DNA from: Ramlibacter sp.
GTDB lineage: Bacteria; Pseudomonadota; Gammaproteobacteria; Burkholderiales; Burkholderiaceae_C
NCBI RefSeq assembly: GCF_028291745.1
Contig: NZ_JAQGNQ010000056.1
Span: 124,001-188,000 of the forward strand
Direction of reading: 5' to 3'
DNA length: 64,000 nucleotides
Shown here in pieces: positions 51,639 to 63,350 of this stretch. How positions within the stretch are numbered: position 1 is the stretch's first letter; every line of letters starts with the position of its first letter. Under the pieces are notes generated by a model that was not told the DNA's origin, searched no databases, and saw only the letters and a program-made list of their open reading frames with translations. Both the position numbers and the translations under genes were made by a program.

Positions 51639-51971
51639 ATGCCCCGCAAGCCGCGCGCCACCTACCACGTCTATGTGGTCGAACTCGAGGACCGCGTCTG
51701 GAACAACGCGCGCTTTCGCCGCTGCAATCCCGACTACCGCCTGGGCATGCCCTTCGTCTATGTCGGCATGACGGGACTCGACCCCGACCTGCGCTTCGAC
51801 CGCCACAAGGCCGGCATCCAGGCCAACGGCTTCGTGGAGGACTTCGGCGTGCGGCTGCGGCCCGACCTGTATGCGGTCTACAACCCCATGCCGTATCACG
51901 CTGCGGTGGAGATGGAGGTGGAGTTGGGGATCGCGTTGCGGGAGAAGGGGTATGGGGTGTGGCAGGCCTGA
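51639..51971 (+). CDS. GIY-YIG nuclease-like small protein
   Basis: A 110-residue protein. The pair YHVYVVEL and PFVYVGMTG fits the GIY and YIG strands, and RFDRHKAG and AVEMEVELGI hold the conserved Arg, His and Glu of a GIY-YIG fold (UvrC/SLX1-like domain). Starts at ATG 51639 two bases past the OsmC stop. The catalytic set appears plausible, but activity on DNA is not known. Confidence 0.65.
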   Translation: MPRKPRATYHVYVVELEDRVWNNARFRRCNPDYRLGMPFVYVGMTGLDPDLRFDRHKAGIQANGFVEDFGVRLRPDLYAVYNPMPYHAAVEMEVELGIALREKGYGVWQA

Positions 51972-51985
51972 TGCACGGTCTTGCG

Positions 51986-52006
51986 CCCTCTCCCTCGGGG
52001 AGAGGG
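51986..52006. repeat. Short hairpin repeat CCCTCTCCC-tcg-GGGAGAGGG
   Basis: A 9-bp perfect stem with a 3-base loop, followed by TGGGGGTGAGGG. This sequence is a widespread short repeat among proteobacteria. It lies in the 130-base gap between the GIY-YIG gene and the DUF1631 gene. Confidence 0.7.
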
Positions 52007-52046
52007 TGGGGGTGAGGGCGCGCGGCGCCGGATGAAGCGCCGCCCT

Positions 52047-52076
52047 GGATGCCGGGTCAAGCCCGGCATGACATCC
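52047..52076. repeat. Family B repeat fragment
   Basis: GGATGCCGGGTCAAGCCCGG...GACATCC is the right-hand half of the family B element, in the same gap as the short hairpin repeat. Confidence 0.7.
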
Positions 52077-52101
52077 CTCCGTCGAACGCGACGTCGCGCC
52101 T

Positions 52102-54177
52102 CTACAGGCTATTGCGCCAGGCTGCCCTTGCCACCGCATCCAGCGCCCCATCCACCACCGGGTGCGCCGACACCAGTCGCAGGGTCCCCTGCCCCAGCAT
52201 GGCTTGCAGCTTGCGCTGCGTCATCGAGCGGGTTGCGCCGCTGGCATGCGTGAACATGAACAGCAGCCCGTGCGGGCTCGCCCACGTGAGTTGCCAGCGC
52301 TCCCAGCCATCGGACATCAGGTCGACGAAGGCGCCGACCGCGAGTTCCGGCGACGGCAGCGTGTCCGGCTCGGACACCGTGGAGCCCAGCGGGATCCTGG
52401 AGTCCGGCACGAAGCCCGACTCGTGCATCTCGATCGGCGCCAGCCAGGTATCGACCCTCTCCGGCGCCGTCTCGGGTTCGGTGACCCGCAGCAAGCTGCC
52501 GCTGGCCGCTGACAACGCCAGGTCGCGCAGGGCCGACAGCAGGTTCTGCCAGCGGTCCGTATCGGCGGGCAGATAGTCGATGCTGGCCAGGCCCTGGTCG
52601 ATGCGCTTGACCAGCGCGCGATGCTGGCTGGCCACGCGTGAAGCCAGCGCCGGCTGCACGCTCCACAGCACCATCTGCACCACCCAGCCATAGCCGCCGG
52701 GGTCCTCGTCGCCGGTGCCGTCGCCCAGGCGCGCATGCGCCATCACCTGCGCCCACGGGCCGGTGAGGAAGGCCAGCGCCTCGCGCGGCGCGGCAGCGAC
52801 ATCGGGCCGTTCCAGCATCTGACGCGCAATGCGTTCGGCCAGCAGGTTGCGCTGCTCCGCCCAGACGAGGGCGCGCACCGCGCGCTCGCGGTTGCGGCGG
52901 CCGCGCGGCTGCGCCTCTTCCCAGGCCTCCACCAGGGCGCCCAGCGCGATCTCGAAAGTCTCGGGGCCGGTGGAACGGGCATCGAGCAACGCCTCGGTGG
53001 CCTGCTGCAGTCCGTCCATGAAGCCGGCGAAGCCCGGCTCCTCCGGCGACGTCCAGGCCAGGCTGCGCTGCGTCAGCTGCTGCAGCAACTGGCGCGCGGG
53101 ATGGTCGCGGTCGCTGAAGAAGCGCGGGTCCACCAGGGCCAGCCGCAGCAGTGGCGGCTCGAGGTCGCGCACGACCTCGCGCACCGAGGGCAGCAGGCGG
53201 GTGTCGCCGGCGAGGTTCTCCACCATCAGGTGCACCACCTCGAGGCCGAGCGCCTGCGCCGGGCGGCGGGCCTCCTGCCGCATCGCCTCGCGAAAGGCCG
53301 CCAGGCTGTCGCCGCCGCGCCCCGGCATGGCGACCTGGCGCTGGCGCAGCTGCAGCATCAGCTGGTCCACCTTGCGCATGTCCTGCACCATCTCCAGCGC
53401 CGACGGCACCGTGTGCGAGAACTCGGTTTCGGCAAAGACGATGACGGCCTCGTCGGCGCCGTCGCCCGGCTCGCCGGCCAGCAGCTTGCGCAGCTCGCGG
53501 ATGGTGAGCTGGGTCGCGCGGTCCAGGGCGTCCTGCGACACGGGCGCGTAACCCGAGTCGAGGCTGCCCTCCGGACGCAGCCGCCGGGCGATCTGCGCAT
53601 ACGACTGCGCGAGCTCGGAGGCCATCAGCGGCGGCAGCCAGCGCAGCCAGCGCCGGCGCACCACCGGCGACACCGGGCTCTGGCGGGCGACGCGATAGAT
53701 GCTGCGCGCATAGATCTCCGGCCGCAGCGGGTGCCGCTGCATGCCGCCGGCCGGCGTGAGGTGCATCGTCGAGAGCGCGGACTCCAGCCGGGCCAGCTGC
53801 GGCGCGACGGCCTGTTCCAGCTCGCGCGCGGCCCTGACCAGGTCGGCGTTCTCCAGCACCTGGTCGTCGCCCATGAGGGAGAGCGATTCGAAGCTGAGAG
53901 CGGAGGCGCGGTCGCCGGAAATCGCCTGGGCGAATTCGGCGAGCAGCGCCTGGGGGAAGGCATCGGTCAGCGGCTGCTGGTGATCGCGCAGCACGTCCAC
54001 CGCCTCGAGCAGCATGCTGCGCTCGATCAGGTCGTCGATCGCGGCTGCCCGTTCCGGCAACTCCTGCAGGGCGCGCGCCAAGGTCGCCTGCATCAGGTGC
54101 GCGCCGGCGACGGCCGCGTCCTTGATGCAGGCGCGGTAAAGCGCCTGGTAGTGCGGTTGCTGCGTTTCGCCGCCCAT
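52102..54177 (-). CDS. DUF1631 family protein (copy 1)
   Basis: A 691-residue, mostly helical protein with a distinctive C-terminal end: LTWASPHGLLFMFTHASGATRSMTQRKLQAML. The same end is found in the second DUF1631 gene at 56031, so the two are paralogues. The C-terminal stretch resembles a PilZ-like beta-barrel in layout. No catalytic motif is seen. ATG 54177 (MGGETQQ) is chosen; upstream codons are Pro/Arg-rich noise. Function is not established. Confidence 0.85.
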   Translation of the reverse strand: MGGETQQPHYQALYRACIKDAAVAGAHLMQATLARALQELPERAAAIDDLIERSMLLEAVDVLRDHQQPLTDAFPQALLAEFAQAISGDRASALSFESLSLMGDDQVLENADLVRAARELEQAVAPQLARLESALSTMHLTPAGGMQRHPLRPEIYARSIYRVARQSPVSPVVRRRWLRWLPPLMASELAQSYAQIARRLRPEGSLDSGYAPVSQDALDRATQLTIRELRKLLAGEPGDGADEAVIVFAETEFSHTVPSALEMVQDMRKVDQLMLQLRQRQVAMPGRGGDSLAAFREAMRQEARRPAQALGLEVVHLMVENLAGDTRLLPSVREVVRDLEPPLLRLALVDPRFFSDRDHPARQLLQQLTQRSLAWTSPEEPGFAGFMDGLQQATEALLDARSTGPETFEIALGALVEAWEEAQPRGRRNRERAVRALVWAEQRNLLAERIARQMLERPDVAAAPREALAFLTGPWAQVMAHARLGDGTGDEDPGGYGWVVQMVLWSVQPALASRVASQHRALVKRIDQGLASIDYLPADTDRWQNLLSALRDLALSAASGSLLRVTEPETAPERVDTWLAPIEMHESGFVPDSRIPLGSTVSEPDTLPSPELAVGAFVDLMSDGWERWQLTWASPHGLLFMFTHASGATRSMTQRKLQAMLGQGTLRLVSAHPVVDGALDAVARAAWRNSL

Positions 54178-54208
54178 GCGGCCGCCCCTTCCTTCGGTCG
54201 TGGCATGG

Positions 54209-54272
54209 GTCCCCGCCTGCGCGGGGACGGTTGGCTTTGGTCTTGGCAATGGGTCCCGGTCTGCGCGGGGAC
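54209..54272. repeat. Two direct copies of a GTCCCCGC...GCGGGGAC hairpin repeat
   Basis: The copy at 54209-54228 is GTCCCCGCctgcGCGGGGAC, and a second, slightly changed copy is at 54253-54272. Each forms a stem of about eight bases. They lie between the divergently placed end of ettA and the start of the DUF1631 gene. Confidence 0.7.
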
Positions 54273-54281
54273 GCTTCGCTA

Positions 54282-55949
<1,668 letters not shown>

Positions 55950-56030
55950 GGTGCTTTTGCTGCGGGAAACCGCGCATTATCCCTGCAAGGGCCCAGCAAG
56001 CGGGTTCCAGGGTCTGGGAACCCCGATGCC

Positions 56031-58280
56031 TCAGCTACCCTTGCCGTCCAGGCTGTTCTTCAGCGCCGCCTGCGCCACCTGGTCCAGCGCCTCGTCCACC
56101 ACCGGGCGATCGGCGACGATGCGCAGGTGCTCGGAGGCGCGCAGGCGGTCCAGCGTGCGGCGCGACATCGAATGGGCCGTGCCGCCCACCGACGTGAACA
56201 TGAACAGCGTCGCGTGCGGGCTCGCCCAGGTCAGTTGCGCGCGCACCCATTCGCCCTTGATGTGGATCTCGACCCAGGCGCCCAGGCGCATCTCCTCGGG
56301 CCGCAGGACAGCGGGTTCCGGGTCGACGCCGGCCTCGACCGCCTGCTGCGCCTCCTGCTCCCGGGCGTGCGCTTCCTGCTGTGCCGCTTCGGCGGAGGCC
56401 ACATGCTCGATGCCGGTCTCGATGCCGGGGAAGTCGACGTAGCCCGACTCCTGCACCTCGACGTGGTCGAGCCACATCTCCACGTCTTCTTCGGAGAACT
56501 GCGACTCGGCGGTCCACGCCGCATCGGCCGCGGCCTGCGCTGCCGGATCGCGCCCCTCGTGCACCGCCGCCTTGTGCACCGTGATCAGGTGGTCGAAGAA
56601 ACGCTGGGTCAGCTCCGGCGGATAGGCGATGCGCTGCAGGCCCTCGCGCATGCGCTGCAGCAGGGTGGGGATCATCTGCACCAGCCGCCGCACGCGCCCC
56701 CGCTGGGCCGAGCTTTTCTGCACGCTCCACACCAGGTCGTCGACCAGCGCGCGGTAGCCATGCGGGTCGGATGAGCCGTCCTTGCAACTGAGCTGCGCAT
56801 CGGCCACCACCTGGGCCCAGGCGTTCTTCAGGAAGTCGCGCACGAACTCGGCGACATCCAGGCCTTCGAGCAGTTCGACGAAGTCGCCCGCCAGCTTCTG
56901 GGCCAGCAGGTTGCGCTGCTCCGCGTGCAGCAGCGCCTTGGCCGCCTCTTCCCGCTTCTGCTTCGCGCCTTCGTCGAGCACGTCCCATTGCGTGGCCAGG
57001 ATCTCCAGCAGCTCGCGGAAGGTGTCGGCATCGACCACCTTGCTTTCCAGCCAGCGGCTGGCCGAAGCGACCGAACCCAGGAAGCGGGGCCAGCCCGGAT
57101 CGTCCTCGGCGGTGAAGGCCAGGCTGCGTTGCGTGATGCGATCCAGCAGCACCCGCCCCGGGTGCGTGCGGTCGCTGAAGAAGCGCGAGTCGACCTTCGC
57201 CAGGCGATGCACCGCCGGCTCCATGGCCCGCAGCTCGCCCTTGAGAGAGGGCAGCAGGCGGCGGTCGTCACCCAGGTGGTCGAACATCAGGCGCACCACT
57301 TCCTGCCCGAGTTGCTCGCCGATGCGGGGCGGCGCGGCCGGGGGCTGGCCAACTTGCGCCAGCATGTCGACCGGCTGCGCCGGCGCACTGGTGGGCTTGG
57401 GCCGCTGCTCCAGGCGCTTGACCAGTTCTTCGGCCTTCTTCAGCTCCTGCAGCATGGACATCGAGGCCGGCATGGTGTGCAGGAATTCGCCCTTGCGCGG
57501 CGGGTCGAAGTCGCCGGCGATCAGCTTGCGCAGGCGATCCAGCGTCAGCAGCGTCTTGGCCACCGTATCGGTCACCGGCTTGCCGGCGGCGCCCGTGCTC
57601 TTGTCGATGCGGCCACCGAGCGGCACCGCCGGCTCGACGCCGGTGGAGCGCAGCCATTCGGCCAGCTCCCGATAGAGCTTGCGCAGGTGCACGCCCAGCA
57701 GGCCGGCGGCCGGCGTGATCAGCGTCTCGCGGACCTGCGAGTTGGTGACGTGCAGGGCCAGCGCATGTTGCAGGGCGCGGACGAACACGTCCGGGCGCAA
57801 GGGGTTCAGCCCGGGCTGGATGGTGCGCCATCCGAGCATCGTGCTGACCAGGGCATCGAGGGCCGGCAGCGTGTCGTCGACGGCCTGCGCGACCTCCTGC
57901 TGCGCGCGGGCCAGCTCGATGCTTTGATCGAGCTGGTCGTCCGCGAACAACTGCAGGTCTTCGTAGCGCAGCACCTCGGTCTGGGTCTGGTCCTTGCCGC
58001 CGCCCTCATAGACCAGGCGGGTCAGTTCGGTGACGAAGTCCGCCTTGAAAGGCACGGACTGCGTCTGCAGCGCGAGGATGGCATGACGCAGCGCCGGCTG
58101 CTGGAACGCGGGGATGCGGCCCGGGCCGCTGGCCGCCGTTCCGATTTCCACGGCCTTGAGCACGTCCGCCATCAGCGCGTCGGCGCGCTTGAGCACAGCC
58201 GCCAGGCAGTCGCTGAGCGACGGCTGGAGCTGGGTGGGATCGTCCGCGACGCCCAGGCGGAGCTTCATCATCTTGGCCAT
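56031..58280 (-). CDS. DUF1631 family protein (copy 2)
   Basis: A 749-residue protein starting MAKMMKLRLGV. The C-terminal end LTWASPHATLFMFTSVGGTAHSMSRRTLDRL matches copy 1, and the central parts share layout (DHLGDDRRLLPSLKGELR; DSRFFSDRTHPGRVLLDRITQRSLAF in both). A long Glu/Ala-rich segment (residues 640-680) separates the C-terminal domain. It lies upstream of ettA on the same strand, 81 bases away. Role unknown; the duplication suggests divergence of function. Confidence 0.87.
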   Translation of the reverse strand: MAKMMKLRLGVADDPTQLQPSLSDCLAAVLKRADALMADVLKAVEIGTAASGPGRIPAFQQPALRHAILALQTQSVPFKADFVTELTRLVYEGGGKDQTQTEVLRYEDLQLFADDQLDQSIELARAQQEVAQAVDDTLPALDALVSTMLGWRTIQPGLNPLRPDVFVRALQHALALHVTNSQVRETLITPAAGLLGVHLRKLYRELAEWLRSTGVEPAVPLGGRIDKSTGAAGKPVTDTVAKTLLTLDRLRKLIAGDFDPPRKGEFLHTMPASMSMLQELKKAEELVKRLEQRPKPTSAPAQPVDMLAQVGQPPAAPPRIGEQLGQEVVRLMFDHLGDDRRLLPSLKGELRAMEPAVHRLAKVDSRFFSDRTHPGRVLLDRITQRSLAFTAEDDPGWPRFLGSVASASRWLESKVVDADTFRELLEILATQWDVLDEGAKQKREEAAKALLHAEQRNLLAQKLAGDFVELLEGLDVAEFVRDFLKNAWAQVVADAQLSCKDGSSDPHGYRALVDDLVWSVQKSSAQRGRVRRLVQMIPTLLQRMREGLQRIAYPPELTQRFFDHLITVHKAAVHEGRDPAAQAAADAAWTAESQFSEEDVEMWLDHVEVQESGYVDFPGIETGIEHVASAEAAQQEAHAREQEAQQAVEAGVDPEPAVLRPEEMRLGAWVEIHIKGEWVRAQLTWASPHATLFMFTSVGGTAHSMSRRTLDRLRASEHLRIVADRPVVDEALDQVAQAALKNSLDGKGS

Positions 58281-58598
58281 GTTATGCGTGCCCGTGGGCA
58301 AGGCGATTATGTCCGCGGCTCAACCGTATGGCACTTTCGGGCAGGACAGGTGACACTTTTGGCACGATGACCGGTGCGCGGGCACAACGCCCGCCGAGGC
58401 ACGCGCATTCCAAACATGCGACAATGCTTCTTCCCGCGGCCTCCAGTTGGTTGCGGGCTCAGCGTTTCGCTGGGGACGAAGCGGGCCCAAGCGCCTGCCG
58501 GCTCCCACCCCCTGGTACCCATCTGCCTTCACTGGATCCGGCCTGCCTGGCTCGGAACGGCCGATGTCCCCGCGCCCGGAACGGCGCTCTATTGCTCA

Positions 58599-60395
58599 AT
58601 GACTTTTGACGAACTGAATCTCGCACCGGCTCTCCTGAAGGCCGTCCGCGAGCAAGGCTACGAAACCCCCACCCCGATCCAGGCCCAGGCCATTCCGGCC
58701 GTCCTCGAAGGCCACGATCTCCTCGCCGGCGCGCAAACCGGCACCGGCAAGACCGCAGCGTTCACGCTGCCCGTGCTGCACAAGCTCACCATGGCCCGCA
58801 GCGCCCGCAACAAGTTCGGCGGGCTGGGCATCCGTGCCCTCGTGCTCACGCCGACGCGCGAGCTGGCCGCCCAGGTCGAGGAATCCGTGCGCACATACGG
58901 CAAGTACCTGCAACTGTCCTCCACCGTCATCTTCGGCGGCGTCGGCATGAACCCGCAGATCGACCGCATCAAGAAGGGCGTCGACATCCTGGTCGCCACC
59001 CCGGGCCGCCTGCTCGACCTGCAACAGCAGGGTCACCTCGATCTGTCGACGGTGCAGGTGCTGGTGCTGGACGAAGCCGACCGCATGCTGGACATGGGCT
59101 TCCTCCCCGACGTGAAGAAGGTGCTGGCGCTGGTGCCCAAGGACAAGCAGAGCCTGCTGTTCTCGGCCACCTTCAGCGACGAGATCCGCGAGCTGGCCAA
59201 CGGCCTGCTGCGCAATCCGCAGAGCATCCAGGTGACCCCGCGCAACACCACGGTGCAGCGCATCACCCAGACCGTGCACCCGGTGGGCCGCAACAAGAAG
59301 AAGGAACTGCTGGCCCACGTGATCCAGCAGCACGAATGGTCGCAGGTGCTGGTGTTCACCCGCACGAAGTTCGGCGCCAACAGCGTGGCCGACCACCTGA
59401 AAAAGCAGGGCATCGAAGCGATGGCCTTGCACGGCAACAAGAGCCAGACCGCGCGCACGCAGGCGCTGGCCGGCTTCAAGAGCGGCGAGATCCGCGCGCT
59501 CGTGGCCACCGACATCGCTGCCCGCGGCATCGACATCGACGACCTGCCGCACGTGGTGAACTACGAGATCCCCAACGTGCCGGAAGACTACGTCCACCGC
59601 ATCGGCCGCACCGGCCGCGCGGGCAAGGAAGGCCAGGCGGTGTCGCTGGTCTGCCTGGACGAAGAAGGCTTCATGCAGGAGATCGAACGCTTCACCAAGC
59701 AGGACGTCGCCGTCGACGTGGTCGCGGGCTTCGGCCCGGAGCCGGGCGAGCAGGCCGAGCCCATCGCCATGGGCCGTCAGGTGCTGTGGGGCGGCAAGGG
59801 CCGCCCGCCCAGCCGCGAAGTCATGAACGCGGCGGCCAAGGCGGCGCGCGGCGAGATGATGCAGCGGATCCGCGAGAACAAGGACAAGTCGGGCGGCTCC
59901 GGCCGTGCCGGCAGCGGTCGCAGCGGCACTGCGCGCAGCGGCAACGGCAACGGTGCCCAGCGCAGCGAAGGTCAGCAGGCTCGCGGCAACGGCAACGGCA
60001 ACGGCAACGGCAATGGCAACAGCCAGTCGCGCGCGCAACAGCCGCAACCGCAGCAGGCGCGTCCGCCCCGCGGCAACCGCAACGGGCAGAACGCGCAGAA
60101 CGCGCAGAACGGCCAAAACGGCCAAAACGTGCAAAACGTGCAACGGCCGCAGCGTGACGAGGAACGTCAGCCGCGCGAGGGCGCGCACAATAGCCGCAGC
60201 CCGTTCGTCGTCCGCGAGCCCGTGCAAAGGAGCACCGATGGACAGCCCGATCCGCTGCGCACCAGCGTCGACAGCATGGCCAAGAACGGCCGGCGAGGCG
60301 GCGGCGGTGGCGGCGGTGCGCGGCCGAACCGCACTGGTGGCGGGGGCTACGGGGCTCGTGGGCCGGGAAATCCTGCAAGGACTTTTGGCCGATGA
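58599..60395 (+). CDS. rhlE: DEAD-box RNA helicase RhlE
   Basis: A 598-residue helicase. The core (residues 1-380) has the Q-motif ([10 protein letters not shown]), [16 protein letters not shown], a standard DEAD motif II, SATF and [11 protein letters not shown] tail of about 200 residues is low complexity: GNGNGNGNGN runs, [18 protein letters not shown] and a GGGGGGG block, as in other RNA-binding RhlE tails. The start MTFDELNL is standard; the long ORF upstream from 58374 is noise. The 3' end overlaps the next gene in another frame. It should aid cold-temperature RNA decay or ribosome assembly. Confidence 0.95.
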   Translation: MTFDELNLAPALLKAVREQGYETPTPIQAQAIPAVLEGHDLLAGAQTGTGKTAAFTLPVLHKLTMARSARNKFGGLGIRALVLTPTRELAAQVEESVRTYGKYLQLSSTVIFGGVGMNPQIDRIKKGVDILVATPGRLLDLQQQGHLDLSTVQVLVLDEADRMLDMGFLPDVKKVLALVPKDKQSLLFSATFSDEIRELANGLLRNPQSIQVTPRNTTVQRITQTVHPVGRNKKKELLAHVIQQHEWSQVLVFTRTKFGANSVADHLKKQGIEAMALHGNKSQTARTQALAGFKSGEIRALVATDIAARGIDIDDLPHVVNYEIPNVPEDYVHRIGRTGRAGKEGQAVSLVCLDEEGFMQEIERFTKQDVAVDVVAGFGPEPGEQAEPIAMGRQVLWGGKGRPPSREVMNAAAKAARGEMMQRIRENKDKSGGSGRAGSGRSGTARSGNGNGAQRSEGQQARGNGNGNGNGNGNSQSRAQQPQPQQARPPRGNRNGQNAQNAQNGQNGQNVQNVQRPQRDEERQPREGAHNSRSPFVVREPVQRSTDGQPDPLRTSVDSMAKNGRRGGGGGGGARPNRTGGGGYGARGPGNPARTFGR

Positions 60396-60963
60396 GACCG
60401 TGGCGGCGGTCCACGTAGTGGCCCGCCGCTCCCTGGCATCCAGCCACGCGAAGCTGACGACGCACATCGTCGACTTCGCGGCACTGGGGGCCCTGCCCCC
60501 CGTCGACGAAGCCTACCTGGCTCTCGGGACCACCATCAAGGTGGCCGGGAGCCAGTCTGCTTTTCGGGCCGTCGATTTCGATGCCAACCTGGCCGTCGCC
60601 TGCGCCGCACAGGTAGCCGGCGCCAGCCACCTGGGCCTGGTCAGCGCGATGGGCGCCGATGCGCACTCCTCGATCTTCTACAACCGCGTCAAGGGCGAAC
60701 TCGAAGAGGCACTGTCCGGCCTGGGCTTCGCGGGCCTGGTGATCGCGCGGCCTTCGATGCTGGCCGGCGATCGCGCTGCCCTCGGGCAACCGGTGCGCAG
60801 CGGCGAGCAGCTCGCCGTGCGGCTAAGCCGCTGGCTGCGCCCGCTGATTCCCGCGGACTTCCGTTCGATCGCGGCGCGCGACGTCGCAGGCGCGCTGCTG
60901 CACGAAGTGCCGGTGGCGGTGGGCAAGAAGGTGCTGCTGTCGGGGGCGATGCAGCAGCGGTAG
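60316..60963 (+). CDS. NAD(P)-binding Rossmann oxidoreductase (HTATIP2/TIP30-like)
   Basis: About 215 residues, an atypical SDR/NmrA protein: [21 protein letters not shown] is the Rossmann motif, [20 protein letters not shown] and [21 protein letters not shown] are typical of the TIP30-like group. The start is uncertain: GTG 60316 fits the family, but ATG 60238 has a much better ribosome-binding site (AAAGGAG). Either way the 5' end lies inside rhlE in another frame, over 80 or 158 bases. The substrate is unknown. Confidence 0.85.
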   Translation: MRGRTALVAGATGLVGREILQGLLADETVAAVHVVARRSLASSHAKLTTHIVDFAALGALPPVDEAYLALGTTIKVAGSQSAFRAVDFDANLAVACAAQVAGASHLGLVSAMGADAHSSIFYNRVKGELEEALSGLGFAGLVIARPSMLAGDRAALGQPVRSGEQLAVRLSRWLRPLIPADFRSIAARDVAGALLHEVPVAVGKKVLLSGAMQQR

Positions 60964-61012
60964 GCAGCTCCGGCAACCCTGTGATCGGGGGCCAGGACTG
61001 CGCAATCCACAT

Positions 61013-61098
61013 GGATGTCATTGCGGGCTTGACCCGCAATCCAGACGGCGGTCGGCCAAGCGCCGCATGGATCCCGGGTCAAGCCCGGGATGACATCC
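61013..61098. repeat. Bipartite palindromic repeat, family B (full copy 3)
   Basis: Same plan as the element at 18492: GGATGTCATTGCGGG...CCCGCAATCC hairpin, a variable spacer (agacggcggtcggccaagcg), and CCCGGG-tcaag-CCCGGG followed by GACATCC. It separates the oxidoreductase and transglutaminase-like genes. Confidence 0.85.
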
Positions 61099-61105
61099 GG
61101 AGGGT

Positions 61106-61876
61106 TCAGGAAATCCGGCTGGAAGACGTGCGCGGCGGCCGCTCCGGTTCGTTGCGCAGGCTGCGGTACGCGCCGTCCACCAGCGGCGCGACCATGTTCC
61201 AGTACAGCGCGCGCAGGCGCGAGTGCCGGCGCGTGGGGCGCGAGCGCTGGTACTGCGCCGGGTCGTGGTACACGCCCAGCTGGCCCACCACCATCAGATC
61301 GCATTCGCTGGGCACGCCGCCCAGGAAGGCGTCCTCGTGGCCGTTCCACAGCATGTGCCCGTTGACGTGGATGCCGTAGCCCCACTCCCAGCCGCGGTCG
61401 CGCAGGCGCTGCCGGGCCGCAGCCATGCACGCCGGATCGAAGATGTAGGTGTCGGTGCGCAGCCAGCGCTCGTTCAGGCAGATCTCGACGATGGGGCGCG
61501 CTGCCTGCGTCATGCCGGCGGCGATGCCGCGCAGGATCTCGCCGCTGAGCATCACGTAGCGCATGCGCGCGGGCAGCCGGGCAATCCGCAGCATCGCCAC
61601 CAGCAGCGTCGCCTTCTCGGGCGCATCGCCGCTGCCGAAATCGAACACTTCGCGGGCCGTCTGCGGCCGGGCCTTGAAGCGGCGCGCGAGCGGCAGGCGC
61701 TTGACGAAGCCATAGATGGCAATCGCCTTTTCCCGGTCGTTCTTGCAAAGCTGGGTGAGCGAGTGCACCCGCAGGCGGAGCTTCGGATCTTCCAGATCGA
61801 TCAGGCGTGACGGCCCCAGCCAGAGCTGCGGATCGTCGACGCCCAAATCCGGTGCTGGCGGTGCGGACTGGGGCAC
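61106..61876 (-). CDS. Transglutaminase-like domain protein
   Basis: About 256 residues. The core resembles bacterial transglutaminase-like proteins: LTQLCKNDREKAIAIYGFVKRLPLARRFK, then SGDAPEKATLLVAMLRIARLPARMRYVML, and HVNGHMLWNGHEDAFLGGVPSECD. The usual catalytic Cys in G-x-C-x2-KA is replaced by Asp-Ala here (GDAPEKA), so protease/transferase activity is doubtful. GTG 61876 is chosen since AGAGG lies seven bases upstream; ATG 61930 is an alternative. Confidence 0.75.
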   Translation of the reverse strand: MPQSAPPAPDLGVDDPQLWLGPSRLIDLEDPKLRLRVHSLTQLCKNDREKAIAIYGFVKRLPLARRFKARPQTAREVFDFGSGDAPEKATLLVAMLRIARLPARMRYVMLSGEILRGIAAGMTQAARPIVEICLNERWLRTDTYIFDPACMAAARQRLRDRGWEWGYGIHVNGHMLWNGHEDAFLGGVPSECDLMVVGQLGVYHDPAQYQRSRPTRRHSRLRALYWNMVAPLVDGAYRSLRNEPERPPRTSSSRIS

Positions 61877-62207
61877 GTGATGACCTCTGTTCCCAACGTT
61901 GATTGCCGGTGTATCCGGGACACCGGTCATGTCAGAAATTGTAGGCGCTGGCGACACGGCCACCGCTAGGTGTGTGGCTTACGCCAGGCGGGGAAAGCCG
62001 CAAAGTGGTTGCGCGCGCAACGAAGCGCGCAAGCAGGCGCGCAGCCCCGCGCCGCCGCGCCAGGCCGCGCCGGCAAAGCGCTTTCGCATGGGGGTCTTCC
62101 CCTAGCGGCCCCTGCGGCGCGGGGGCGCGGCGGGTGCAATGCTGATGACGCAGCATTTCTTTCATGCTACAAGTTCCGTTGCCTTTCCTCACACACAACG
62201 AGAGACG
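61877..62207. other. Intergenic region (331 bases) before the ABC importer operon
   Basis: No convincing gene is present on either strand. The stretch is Arg/Ala-rich in translation and includes AT-richer DNA just before the ATPase start (tttctttcatgctacaagtt). The promoter for the importer and for the divergent transglutaminase-like gene should lie here, but I see no clear -35/-10 pair or operator. Confidence 0.6.
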
Positions 62208-63287
<1,080 letters not shown>

Positions 63288-63350
63288 GCGCGCGCCTGCC
63301 AGGGCGTTCCGCTTGGTGCCTGTTTCCATCCAACCCTGAGGAGACTCTCG

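Noticed and set aside
58596-60467. Minus-strand ORF (623 aa) opposite rhlE
   Set aside because: Antisense shadow; composition is Ala/Val/His-rich and lacks any motif.
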